A stretch of 64,000 bases of DNA from Isoetes taiwanensis (Eukaryota; Streptophyta; Lycopodiopsida; Isoetales; Isoetaceae): the NCBI GenBank assembly GCA_021234155.1, contig JAJEKV010000030.1:12770718-12834717 (forward strand), written 5' to 3'. The notes under the pieces are model-generated. The model saw only the letters and a program-made list of their open reading frames with translations, did not search any database and was not told where the DNA came from. Both the position numbers and the translations under genes were made by a program. This document shows, piece by piece, positions 13,585-22,190 of the stretch. Numbering within the stretch: the first letter of the stretch is position 1; every line of letters starts with the position of its first letter.

Positions 13585-14323
13585 TGTGACGCACCTAGGG
13601 GGTGGACGAACAAGTCAACGTTTTGAGTCTTAACCATAGGTTAGAAATAATAAATTATAGAAAAGAATAGCAATGGTTGGGAAAACAAGTTGAATACGGT
13701 ATTTATACTATGGTACTATAGATATTTAAAGGAAATAGAGGGAATATCCAAATTGAAATAGCAGAGATAAGAATAGAGAAGATAATTTAGACTTGAAATA
13801 GAAAGATTTCCTATTAATTGAAAAGGGGAGGATATTTCTCTAACTTTAGGATTGCAATATTATCAAAGAAAAACGTCTTTTGTGGATTGAAATTTCTAAA
13901 AAGCTTTTGCGTGCGCCATCAAGCATTGCTATAGAAGAGGAAAATCGGAATTGATGGGTTAACTGGAGCCAAAGATCCATGGAAATCTGTGATGGCTTGG
14001 CCGTCGTAGTTTATTTGCTTGTTTTAGTTGTAAAATGAAGCCGGCTCTGCTTTTGCTTCTCATCCAATCATCTTGCTATCTAAATCATGTCTAGTATTGG
14101 TTACAATGTTTAGAACTGCATAGTCGATTGCTCAGGCCAGCCAGAAGGAGATGTTTTGTTTTTCATGTGCTTTTAAATCGCTGCCAAAGCCAGCAAACCC
14201 GCAGAACCTAATCTTCTGTGTAGGCTTCAACCGGAGTTTATTCATGATTCAGGAAAGACCAAATGTTTCTAAGTAATATTTTGTTATTATTATCTTTATT
14301 TTAATATGAACGTTATCTATGGC
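13585..14323 (+). repeat. Element A, middle LTR, left part
   Basis: TGTGACGCACCTAGGG follows a purine tract (GCGGGAGAAAA). The LTR runs to CTATGGC and breaks where element B begins. The last 49 bp resume at 43125-43173. ATGGC is duplicated at both ends of B (14319-14323 and 43120-43124). Confidence 0.92.
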
Positions 14324-15867
14324 TGTGACGTTCCAGAATAATATACGGTATGAATACGTATATTATACTGACACGTCACTAGTACATGTCGACTCAGACG
14401 ACATGTACACAGCGACCATAAAAGGGAAGTACCCTAGGGTGCGACCCCGTGAACCATTATATTGCACATGTTAAGGCCGCATGTGAATATAATATCTTTT
14501 GCCATGTGGCAATAGCCCATTGACCAAAAGGGCCCAGCCCTAAAATCGTGGGGATAAAGAGACATAAACCCTAAAAGGAATAGGTCGGATTAGAGCAGCA
14601 TTGGACGCCCTTTCGCCTGAACAGTAGCAGAGGAACCGGAATTCCTAGGTTGCAGCTCGATCCAAGACCAGCAGTCTCGAGAACCAGCAGCATGGACGCC
14701 TTCAGAGGAGTGGGAGCCAGCCAAGAAGCGGGTTAGTGGTTGATCCGATAGTTAGATCCGAGTTTTCAGCTCTCATTCTATAGGATTCGTATTCATTCTT
14801 AGCTATAGGCTTAACCCCTACTGACCCTAAGAATAATAGACACTAACAAAGGAACCTAACCATGTATGATTAGGTAGATTAGAATATATGTATTCTATTA
14901 TTTTCAATCCTGTTGTGATGATGTTTTGACATTCTATGCGCCACTCTTGTGTATTGGGAAGGGGGGTAGAGACCCAGAGCCCAAATAGTTGTATGATCCT
15001 AGTTTTAGCCCATTAATTCCCACCACGCGGCCCGTGCATAAGAGCCCACCCGGCCGTGGGTGGCGAGCTAGACCGGCCGACAAGGAAGGGCTTGTCCGAT
15101 CACGATTGATCCCTCCGGTGCGTGGCGGCGGCGGGAACATTGTGGGCTAGGCCTAATACCCCGGGTAATCTGCGTGAGGGGTGGTATGGGCTCGACACCT
15201 CTTGGGTGATGCGCCATCTTCTAGGGGTTCAAGTCGATTATCTGAAGGTGGCTCTCTAGCTCGCCTGTGATTGGCATGAACCTTCGAGGAGAGTGATCTC
15301 CTCCCCGCCTCATCGGAGCTGGGGAGATGCAACCCAAGTAGTAGCCCCTTTGGCTATGAACCCGGCTACGGTCGCCAGCTCCAATACTTTTCAGCCTATC
15401 CGCAAAGTATGCAATGGGAGGGGCGGATGGAGTGGACTACCCAACGACCATGTTCCTATGCCAGCCAAATCCGGTTGCCATGAATTCCGCATGCGCATTG
15501 CTATCCGGAGGCCCAAGCCCGCCGGGCCTTTCCCCATGAGTTTGAGCCTGGGTAGGATTTCCCCATGTTATGTTGATGTACTGATGTGTTGTTGCAGCTA
15601 CTGTGATATGGTGGACCACCCTTCGAGGTGGGTATGTTATTATTGATTTATGTCATGTGCTCATGTGTGTTTACGCTTCCGCAGTTAGATCAATCCCGAG
15701 GGAGACGGGATGAATGACACGTCCATTCTTCCTCGTCGGGTTCTTGGCCACCATCAAGAGCCCGATGTTAGGTGGACGGCCTCACGTCAGCGAGCAGATG
15801 CTGGTTTGAGGGATGATCTCCAGTTTTTATACGATCGGGGCATCGTATATGAGCTGGGGCCGTCACA
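14324..15867 (+). repeat. Element B, 5' LTR
   Basis: About 1544 bp from TGTGACG to CGTCACA, with the inner 7 bp forming an inverted repeat at its ends. Near the 3' end TATACGAT and ATCGTATA form a perfect 8-bp stem (about 15828-15850). Compared with the 3' LTR it lacks about 30 bp near 14577 and has scattered substitutions. ORFs predicted inside it are chance. Confidence 0.9.
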
Positions 15868-15868
15868 A

Positions 15869-15880
15869 TGGTATCAGAGC
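15869..15880 (+). promoter_or_regulatory. Primer-binding site of element B (tRNA-iMet)
   Basis: TGGTATCAGAGC directly after the 5' LTR, complementary to the initiator tRNA-Met 3' end. Confidence 0.9.
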
Positions 15881-16094
15881 TTTGATCTTGGCGTAATCCT
15901 ATAGGAACTAACTAATCTAGACATTCAGTCTTGGAGATAAAAGCCCAAGCACGAACCTCGAGTAGTGGGAAATTTTTTCTTTCCTGGGGTAGAGTTAGTA
16001 ATTATCTAGAATTAGGATAATTAGAGAACATATTTAAGATGAAATAGATAGGAGAAAAGTCTCCTAGGAAAGCCTAATAAATTTTATTGGCCGA

Positions 16095-16166
16095 CACCTC
16101 CAAGGATGCGCCAGGAGCATGTTAGGTCCAGACCTAATTGGTCTCCCGCGCACACTTAGAGGGGTC
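16095..16166 (+). repeat. Leader hairpin 1 (palindromic repeat)
   Basis: The outer arms CACCTCCAAGGATGCGC and GCGCACACTTAGAGGGGTC pair, and an inner near-palindrome TTAGGTCCAGACCTAA has one mismatch at its centre. First of five related copies. Confidence 0.8.
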
Positions 16167-16309
16167 ACCCCATATAGACCCTAGAATTCGGCCTTAGGAA
16201 CCCTAAATTATAAAAGAAAAGATGAAATCCTATTTAAAAAGCTCGAATTAGCTAGAATTGTATGCTAAAACACAGAAAACTAGTAAGTAAAAATTATTTT
16301 TTGGAGCAA

Positions 16310-16380
16310 CACCTCTAAGGGTGCGCCAGGGCATAGTTAGGTCATGACCTAACACCCTCCTCGCGCACCTTAGAGGGGTC
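16310..16380 (+). repeat. Leader hairpin 2 (palindromic repeat)
   Basis: The arms CACCTCTAAGGGTGCGC and GCGCACCTTAGAGGGGTC pair. The inner 16-bp palindrome TTAGGTCATGACCTAA is perfect. Its centre differs from copy 3 (CATG against CCGG) but stays self-complementary. Confidence 0.85.
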
Positions 16381-16521
16381 CCCTAAAAGGACCTCGGAAA
16401 TTGCTCAAAACTTACTCAAAGTATAAAAGTAATGGTAGAATCTTACTTAGAACACTTAAATTAGTGGGAAACGCATGTTAATATGTGTAAATTGGACAAG
16501 TTTAGAACAAAAAAAGGGTAA

Positions 16522-16592
16522 CACCTCTAAGGGTGCGCCAGGGCATAGTTAGGTCCGGACCTAACACCCTTCTCGCGCACTCTTGGAGGGGT
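16522..16592 (+). repeat. Leader hairpin 3 (palindromic repeat)
   Basis: The arms CACCTCTAAGGGTGCGC and GCGCACTCTTGGAGGGGT enclose the perfect palindrome TTAGGTCCGGACCTAA. It lies about 105 bp before the TATA box of the histone-like ORF. Confidence 0.85.
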
Positions 16593-16697
16593 TTGAAGGA
16601 AAATGGTTGAAGAAGACTCCACTTTGATTCAAGGTGGGGAGAATTTCGTCAGCAAACCAACAAAATAACCAATTGGGCCAAACCCTAAAAATTAAAC

Positions 16698-16707
16698 CCT
16701 ATAAATT
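16698..16707 (+). promoter_or_regulatory. Putative TATA box of the histone H3-like ORF
   Basis: CCTATAAATT lies 104 bp before the ATG at 16811, and no other ATG occurs in between. It suggests an internal promoter separate from the LTR. The following leader shares GGCGATCTTC with the leader of the second ORF (18638). Confidence 0.5.
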
Positions 16708-16810
16708 AGTGGACTTAGGCCCCATTTTTAGGGTTTCCCACGTTGTTCTTCGAGCTCGTCCCGATAGGCGATCTTCTGGCACTCTGCTCCAAATCGATCG
16801 CTGTCAAACA

Positions 16811-17995
16811 ATGGCTAGAAGGAAACAGACCGCTCGTAAGGTAAGCAAAGATGATAAGCCCAGCGCCCAGGTCCTCGCCGCCGAGCAGAAACTCAAAGAT
16901 GCTGAGGAGAAATTGAAGGCCGACATGGAGAGGCGACCTAGGTACTACCGAAATTTGGAAAAGAGGCGGAAGAAAGAAGAAAAAACCAAGAAGAAAGAAG
17001 AGAAGGCAAAGAGAAAGGAGGAAAAGGCCAAGAGGAAGAAGCAGAAGGCAAGAAGGAAAGCAGAAAGAAAAGCCGCAGAAGCCGAAGAAGACCAATGGCG
17101 CGAGCAAAGGACAAAGAGCAGGGAAGAACCCGACAGGAAAGGCAAAAAGGTAATGACAGAAGAGCCCCCGCCTAAGAAGAGGAGGACCTCGGTCGGCGTC
17201 GTCATCGGCGAACGATCCGAAGGCGACCTACCTCCATCCTCGTCTGAAGATACCGGTGATTTGCAGGACTTCTTGGAGGATGTACTTCTAGGAACTGGAG
17301 AATCCTCGCAGAAGCAGCAGAACCCTCATCCTGAGACAGATGAATCCCAAGAGGAGGACCAAATCCCAGCCCAGAACCCGGCCGAAACGCGAGTTGAACT
17401 ACCCCCGCCGTTGCCTCCACCGTTTTCAGAATGGCAAGAGGCAAAGAAGCTGGATGCAGAGAAAGCAGCCGCAAAGAAGGCGAACAAAACGGCCAGGGAC
17501 TCGTACACCTTAGGGCCCGAGAGGAGATACAAGAAAGAGCTAGCAGATTACACTGTATACAAGAAAATGCACGCCGAGTACACTGCATACTACGAGGCAC
17601 ACAGGGTAAAGTATATCGAAGGAGGGCGGCCAACACGAGAGGCATTCCAGCTGAAACCTCCACCAGAGCTTCCGGACCCCCCGAAGAAACCTATGAAAAG
17701 ATCCCGAGACTCCCCGTTTGCGAGAGCCCTGCGAGAAATCCGCCACTTCCAACGGAGTTACGGGTTTCTGATTCCCAGAGCTGCATTCCAGAGATTCGTC
17801 CGGGAGATTTTATGGGACTTTGACCCCAACAAGCGAGTAACTAACGATATGTTACTCGCTTTACAAGAAGCAGCAGAGATAGAAGTCGTGCAACACTTCG
17901 AAGACTCACTGGCATGCACGCTCCATGCAAAAAGAGTCACGCTTCAACCAAAGGACATGAGACTGGCCAAATACATCAAGATGACAGATAAATAG
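16811..17995 (+). CDS. Histone H3-like protein carried by element B
   Basis: Intact 394-residue ORF; the ATG is the first after the TATA box and has a strong plant context (AACAATGGC). Residues 1-10, MARRKQTARK, match the H3 tail at 8 of its first 9 positions after Met removal (one change at H3 position 3), keeping the equivalents of K4, R8 and K9. Residues 25-110 are a Lys/Arg/Glu-rich coiled coil, 119-126 an NLS-like PPKKRR stretch, 130-200 acidic and Pro-rich. Residues 306-394 align to canonical H3 from ALREIR to the C-terminus with no gap, about 43 of 89 identical by eye: ALREIR, LI, FQR-VREI, ALQEA, FED, HAKRVT, PKD. The His and Asp used in the H3-H3' four-helix bundle (372, 382) are kept. 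Loop 1 has H3 length, without the insertion usual in CENH3. It likely enters the nucleus and may join nucleosomes; function is inference. Confidence 0.93.
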   Translation: MARRKQTARKVSKDDKPSAQVLAAEQKLKDAEEKLKADMERRPRYYRNLEKRRKKEEKTKKKEEKAKRKEEKAKRKKQKARRKAERKAAEAEEDQWREQRTKSREEPDRKGKKVMTEEPPPKKRRTSVGVVIGERSEGDLPPSSSEDTGDLQDFLEDVLLGTGESSQKQQNPHPETDESQEEDQIPAQNPAETRVELPPPLPPPFSEWQEAKKLDAEKAAAKKANKTARDSYTLGPERRYKKELADYTVYKKMHAEYTAYYEAHRVKYIEGGRPTREAFQLKPPPELPDPPKKPMKRSRDSPFARALREIRHFQRSYGFLIPRAAFQRFVREILWDFDPNKRVTNDMLLALQEAAEIEVVQHFEDSLACTLHAKRVTLQPKDMRLAKYIKMTDK

Positions 17996-18050
17996 AACAG
18001 AAGCTACTTTTTGTAACTAACAGGCTTATATGTAATGAATGACAATTTTG

Positions 18051-18056
18051 AATAAA
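18051..18056 (+). terminator. Poly(A) signal after the H3-like ORF
   Basis: AATAAA lies 56 bp after the stop codon, in AT-rich sequence after TTGTA and TGTAATGAATG. With the upstream TATA box it outlines a separate transcription unit. Confidence 0.5.
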
Positions 18057-18133
18057 AAGGATATATAGTTGTTTAAACGTGCATTGGATTAAGTATAGTA
18101 GTAGTTAAGGAGCAAATGTAAAATTTTGGCCAA

Positions 18134-18204
18134 CACCTCTAAGGGTGCGCCAGGGCACAGTTAGGTCTGGACCTAACACCCTCCTCACGCACTCTTAGAG
18201 GGGT
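18134..18204 (+). repeat. Leader hairpin 4 (palindromic repeat)
   Basis: The arms CACCTCTAAGGGTGCGC and ACGCACTCTTAGAGGGGTC pair. The inner TTAGGTCTGGACCTAA is palindromic except for its centre. It lies after the H3-like ORF and before the second cassette. Confidence 0.83.
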
Positions 18205-18346
18205 CCAGCCAACTGGGCCCTTGATCAGCCACTTACCTGCTCCAAATCAAGTGAATAAGCAAAGAAACTTGCAGTTAAGAAGAAAATAAGTAGGAATTCA
18301 CGTCTTTGAACTTGTTCTTGGCACCCATTAGGCATAGATAGACCAA

Positions 18347-18402
18347 CACCTCCAAGGGTGCGCCAGAGGCCACTTAGGTCCCAACCTAACACCCGGGGTC
18401 CG
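18347..18402 (+). repeat. Leader hairpin 5 (truncated palindromic repeat)
   Basis: CACCTCCAAGGGTGCGCC and an inner TTAGGTCCCAACCTAA are present, but the outer right arm is lost after CACCCGGGGTCC. Confidence 0.7.
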
Positions 18403-18578
18403 ACCTTTCAAGGTCCATAACTTGTGCTAGACATACCCAATTCGGTCAAAATTTGTTGCATTAGAACCCTAAAATTGTATACAATCCATTTCTAGCTCCA
18501 AATTAACCTAGAAACATCAAACTTCATCTCAAAATGCCAAAAGTTTTAGAAACCCTATAAATTTTAGGGTACAAGATC

Positions 18579-18590
18579 CCTATAAATACC
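18579..18590 (+). promoter_or_regulatory. Putative TATA box of the second leader ORF
   Basis: CCCTATAAATACC lies about 120 bp before the ATG at 18700, with a similar CCCTATAAATTTT 26 bp upstream. This is the same layout as for the H3-like ORF. Confidence 0.5.
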
Positions 18591-18699
18591 TTCATAACCT
18601 CTAAACCACACCTATAAAGTTGCTCCTGCGCCCAAGGCGATCTTCCAGCCTCCTTAAGCGCTTCCAGTTCCATTTGATATCGGCAGCACACTCCTCCTC

Positions 18700-20170
18700 A
18701 TGGCTACCTCATCCTTCATCAGCTGGTACAGCGCCTCTCCCCGATGTTAACCTAGTATTCCAAGTTTTCCAGAAAGAATTTGACTTGTCGGCAACCCTGA
18801 ACTCAAACCCGGTTTACCAACAAGTTCTGCAAGAATTCCAAGAGAAAGTAGCTCCTAGCTTGCAAGAAATACCCCCATGCATAGGGTACTTTGTACCAAA
18901 GACTACATTGCAAACAACCCTTAGTCATATGCCCAACATTGCGAAACTGCTGCAGAATAGAACCGAGCGCCTACCCAACTACATGACCCTGAGCAGTAAC
19001 AGAAAGAGATTTTTCTCTTACAACACAGCGTTAGCACTATATTTATTCTATAGGGCCCAAACCGTGGTAGGTGAACCATCAATCCAGCCACTAGAGGTCA
19101 CACCCTTGGACGCAGCAGCAGACGAACAACTACTGCTTGAGTACGAAGAGTCCATAGCGAAATCATCCGAAGAAAGTGAGGACACAGAAGAGGAAAGCGA
19201 AGAAGAAATGGAAGTGGACCCAGAAGAAGAACGCCGAGAAGCAGAACAGGATGTTAGCCGACTCGAAGCTGACAGGAGCACACCGAGGATAGCACAACCA
19301 ATCGGGCTGGGAATAACAAGTCTAGCGCCGATCATAGTCGAAGGGCAGGAATATTTGTTCCTAAACGATATTAAAAACCTTCCCGAATGCAGGGACAGAG
19401 GCTATCGCGTCGACGAACTCCTTCACCTTCTACGGTAGCAGCCGGACTTAGAGGATTTCATCGTCCAAGAAACAAATGACTTTCCAGTTCAAGTAAGGGA
19501 AGCAGCCACATACACAGGACACAACATGTCAGACATCGAAGCCTATAGCACTATCAGAGGCATGATGACGGAAGAACAACTCCCTACAGAGGAGGAGTTT
19601 GTGGCACTCCAAGAGCAGATGGGGATAAGGGGGAAGACAACAAGAGCACTTCAACCAGAATCTTCCTCACAAGGACCATTACCAGCGTTCCTAGGGAGAG
19701 CCACGAACCTAACAAGTGTACGAACGCTCTTCCATGGTTACGAAGAATTAGTTCAAGTACCGGTCGACCAGTATGCATCAAGGCACAGGTCTACCTCAGG
19801 AGCACGGGGAGGAGTACCCGGAGCAGCACTTAAATACTATCTTCCGCTCCTAACAGACGGTAGAATAATAGTATTTCATAAGCTTTTCAGCCCACGTGCA
19901 GAGGAAGCCATCCAGATGCTGATAGCACTATCAGGTTTTGGTATGCACGCACGGCTATCAGAAAAAGTCGACCATGTAATTTTGGTGAAGCGGAGAACGG
20001 CCTTGAGCATTTTCGACTTCGCGGTACCCCACCTTTGACAAGGTCGGTTGGCAGTAACAGCAGCTCATACCTCCGATAGACGGGTCGAAGAGCTAGCCTT
20101 AGCTATCCGAGGGGGATCATCGAGGGATATACTCCGGAACGGGTACAGCCCAAGTGAAGAAATTCCTTGA
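18700..20170 (+). pseudogene. Second leader ORF of element B: acidic protein of unknown family, broken
   Basis: A frame of about 480 codons with its own TATA box and poly(A) signal. The first ATG (MATSSFISWY) is separated from the main frame by a one-base shift in a C run near 18741. Two in-frame stops interrupt the rest (TAG 19436, TGA 20036) and the final stop is at 20168. The N-terminal half reads VNLVFQVFQKEFDLSA and RKRFFSYNTALALYLFYRAQ. A very acidic tract follows (SSEESEDTEEESEEEMEVD). The C-terminal part includes LKYYLPLLTDGRIIVFHKLF. I recognise no family. Acidic tracts are common in histone chaperones, and the neighbour is a histone-like ORF, but that link is speculation. It could also be a distant gag-type protein. 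Confidence 0.6.
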
Positions 20171-20250
20171 GGATCACCCATCCCATCAGTAAATCAATGT
20201 AACGGAAATCATGACTATTGTATTAAGTTAATATATATCGGCTATATATT

Positions 20251-20256
20251 AATAAA
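20251..20256 (+). terminator. Poly(A) signal after the second leader ORF
   Basis: AATAAA in a very AT-rich stretch about 80 bp after the last stop of the acidic ORF. Confidence 0.45.
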
Positions 20257-20334
20257 AATATAAGATCTTTTGAATTGCATTTTAAATGTCTTTTTGATAT
20301 CTTTGCCTTAACAATCATATCATTCAAACTCTTA

Positions 20335-21580
20335 ATGCAACCAACAAAAGAACTCATGATAAATGGTGCCAATGCAATATGTGCAGCTAGAACAGCCAGG
20401 AATGTGGAAATTGAATTCCAAGCCCAAGGCGAGCACACACCATCGGGACAATTCCAGCCTCGGAATCTCTTCGAAGAGTACTATGCACCGACACCGGAAG
20501 AGGAAATCTCGCAGATGAGGTCAGATCTGCAAGAAATAAAAGCCATGTTGGCCAGCAGAGGGAATAACAGGCAGGACCAGAACGTGCAACCCCCAGAGGC
20601 CCGTTCTCAACACAAGGGAAAAGAAAGAAAGAGGAGTCGACGCAGATCTTCCAGCTCCAGCTCTTCAGACAGCTCCGACTCAAGCTCTGAGTCTGAGAAA
20701 GAAACAGATAGGACCGCCCAAAGGGAAGAAAGAATAAGGGCAAGACAGCCAAGCCAATCCGACTACCAGAAAAAGGTCGACTCGGCCTTGAGTAATGTTT
20801 GGAAAGCCCGCAGTTTTCCGGCGAAAACAGATCAGGACTGGAAGCCGAAGCATGGCTAGACGAGATGAGCGAATATGGAAATGCTTACGGTATGAAGGAT
20901 AAGGATAAGGGCAGAGTAGCCACCGCTAACCTATAAGGGGCAGCCCGCATTTGGTGGAGGGGTATGCCAAAGCCCACGGGATGAGCAGGGACAAAAAGTT
21001 CGCAAAGGCTTTCAAACAACACTATGTGCCCAGAGAGCACAAGTGCCATCAGATGCAAGCCTTCCACAGGCTGCAACAGGGGAACAAGTCCGTACAGAAA
21101 TATACGGAGGAGTTCATGAGGTTGAGGCTTTATGTGCCGAAACTCAGTGAGAGAAGAGCGGTGGAAGGCTATGTGGAGGGCCTGAATGAGGACCTACGGA
21201 AACTAGTCAGGGCCCTGAATCTGCGCTCAGTATCGGAGGCCGAAGCAAAAGCCATAAGCTTACAAGGATCGGGAACCCAGAATAGTGAACCCTAGCAGTG
21301 GTATGATAAAGGAAAAGGGTATGGAGGCCAGAGCCCGAGAGCAACCAGTCCGTCACCTGCCAAGACGCCATACTCGGGAAACCAATGGAAGCAGCCAGAG
21401 AAAAAGCACGTCAGCTTTAAAGATAAAGGACAAGGGGGAGGCTCAAACTACTCAAAGACAGTCAAGCAGTTCCTCAACTCCATTCCGAAGGAAAAACGGC
21501 AAGAATGCATAGAAAAGCAGTTGTGTTTCCGGTGCTTCTAGCCGGGGCATAGAACACACAACTGCCCGTTCGTGATGAAT
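20335..21580 (+). pseudogene. Element B Gag (broken)
   Basis: The start MQPTKELMINGANAICAA is the best ATG after the poly(A) signal. It has an Arg/Ser-rich stretch (KRSRRRSSSSSSSDSS), then, after frame changes near 20850 and 20940, the capsid-like core WLDEMSEYGNAYG, FAKAFKQHYVPREHK, FHRLQQGNKSVQKYTEEF and YVEGLNEDLRKLVRAL. The zinc knuckle C-x2-C-x4-H-x4-C is at about 21527-21564 (CFRCF, then PGHRTHNC), with a TAG codon at 21539-21541 inside it. Gag forms the particle that packages RNA. This copy cannot make the full protein. Confidence 0.82.
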
Positions 21581-22190
21581 GCAGCACTTGCAGAGATGGG
21601 AGGTTGGGAGACCCCGCCAGAAGAAGAGGAGGACGAAGGACGCGACTTTATCCATGGTGAGTGTCATATCTTTGCCGCCATAGATACAGAAAGCGCAGAG
21701 AGCCAGTATCAAGTAATATCCACAATTGGTAAGATAGCCGCAAAATCTTTTATAGTCCTCATAGACTGTGGCAGTTCCCACAACTTTGCGTCACCAAGGA
21801 TGACCGAAATGCTAAAGTTGAAGACAGTGAAGTCTAAGCCCAGGCCAGTAGTGTTAGCTAGCAGAGCCATCAGGCACACTGTCGGCAAGAGGGTGAATTT
21901 CAATATAGACTTACCTGGCATCAATATTGAAATGGGGGCAGAGATCATGAACATCGGAAAATATGACCTCATCATAGGTATGGAATACCTCAACCCGGCA
22001 AAAGCCCAAATAGATTGTGGGGAGCGAAAGCTGAAGCTAACGGCGCCCAACAGGAAGATTATAGAGATCACAGGTAAGGAAGTAACACCTATAATGCAAT
22101 GCATGTCGAGTAAGAAGTTACTTAGATGCATGAAAAGGCAGCAAGTTGCATACATCTTCAAATTAGAACTTGCCGAAGAAGAAGCGCCAG
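21572..22190 (+). pseudogene. Element B aspartic protease
   Basis: Retropepsin region in frame with the end of Gag. FIVLIDCGSSHNFAS (active site near 21764) has Asp-Cys-Gly-Ser where Asp-Ser/Thr-Gly is usual, followed by IIGMEYLNPAKAQIDCGERK, the second typical block. It would cut the Gag-Pol polyprotein. The Cys at the active-site position is unusual and may lower activity. Confidence 0.82.

Noticed and set aside
14934-15646. Protein-coding ORFs in the B LTR (and their repeats at 25187, 40690 and 42310)
   Set aside because: They recur only because the LTR recurs, with frame-breaking indels between copies and no protein motifs.
16634-16810. N-terminal extension of the histone-like ORF
   Set aside because: It opens with GTG, lies across the putative TATA box, and the first ATG in frame is 16811, where the H3-like tail begins.
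16715-17752. Several long minus-strand ORFs over the histone-like ORF
   Set aside because: They are antisense shadows of Lys/Glu codon runs and give Leu/Phe/Ser-rich low-complexity readings.
17726-17995. Centromeric H3 (CENH3) identity for the histone fold
   Set aside because: The fold aligns to canonical H3 without a gap, so loop 1 lacks the insertion usual in CENH3. The tail also matches canonical H3.
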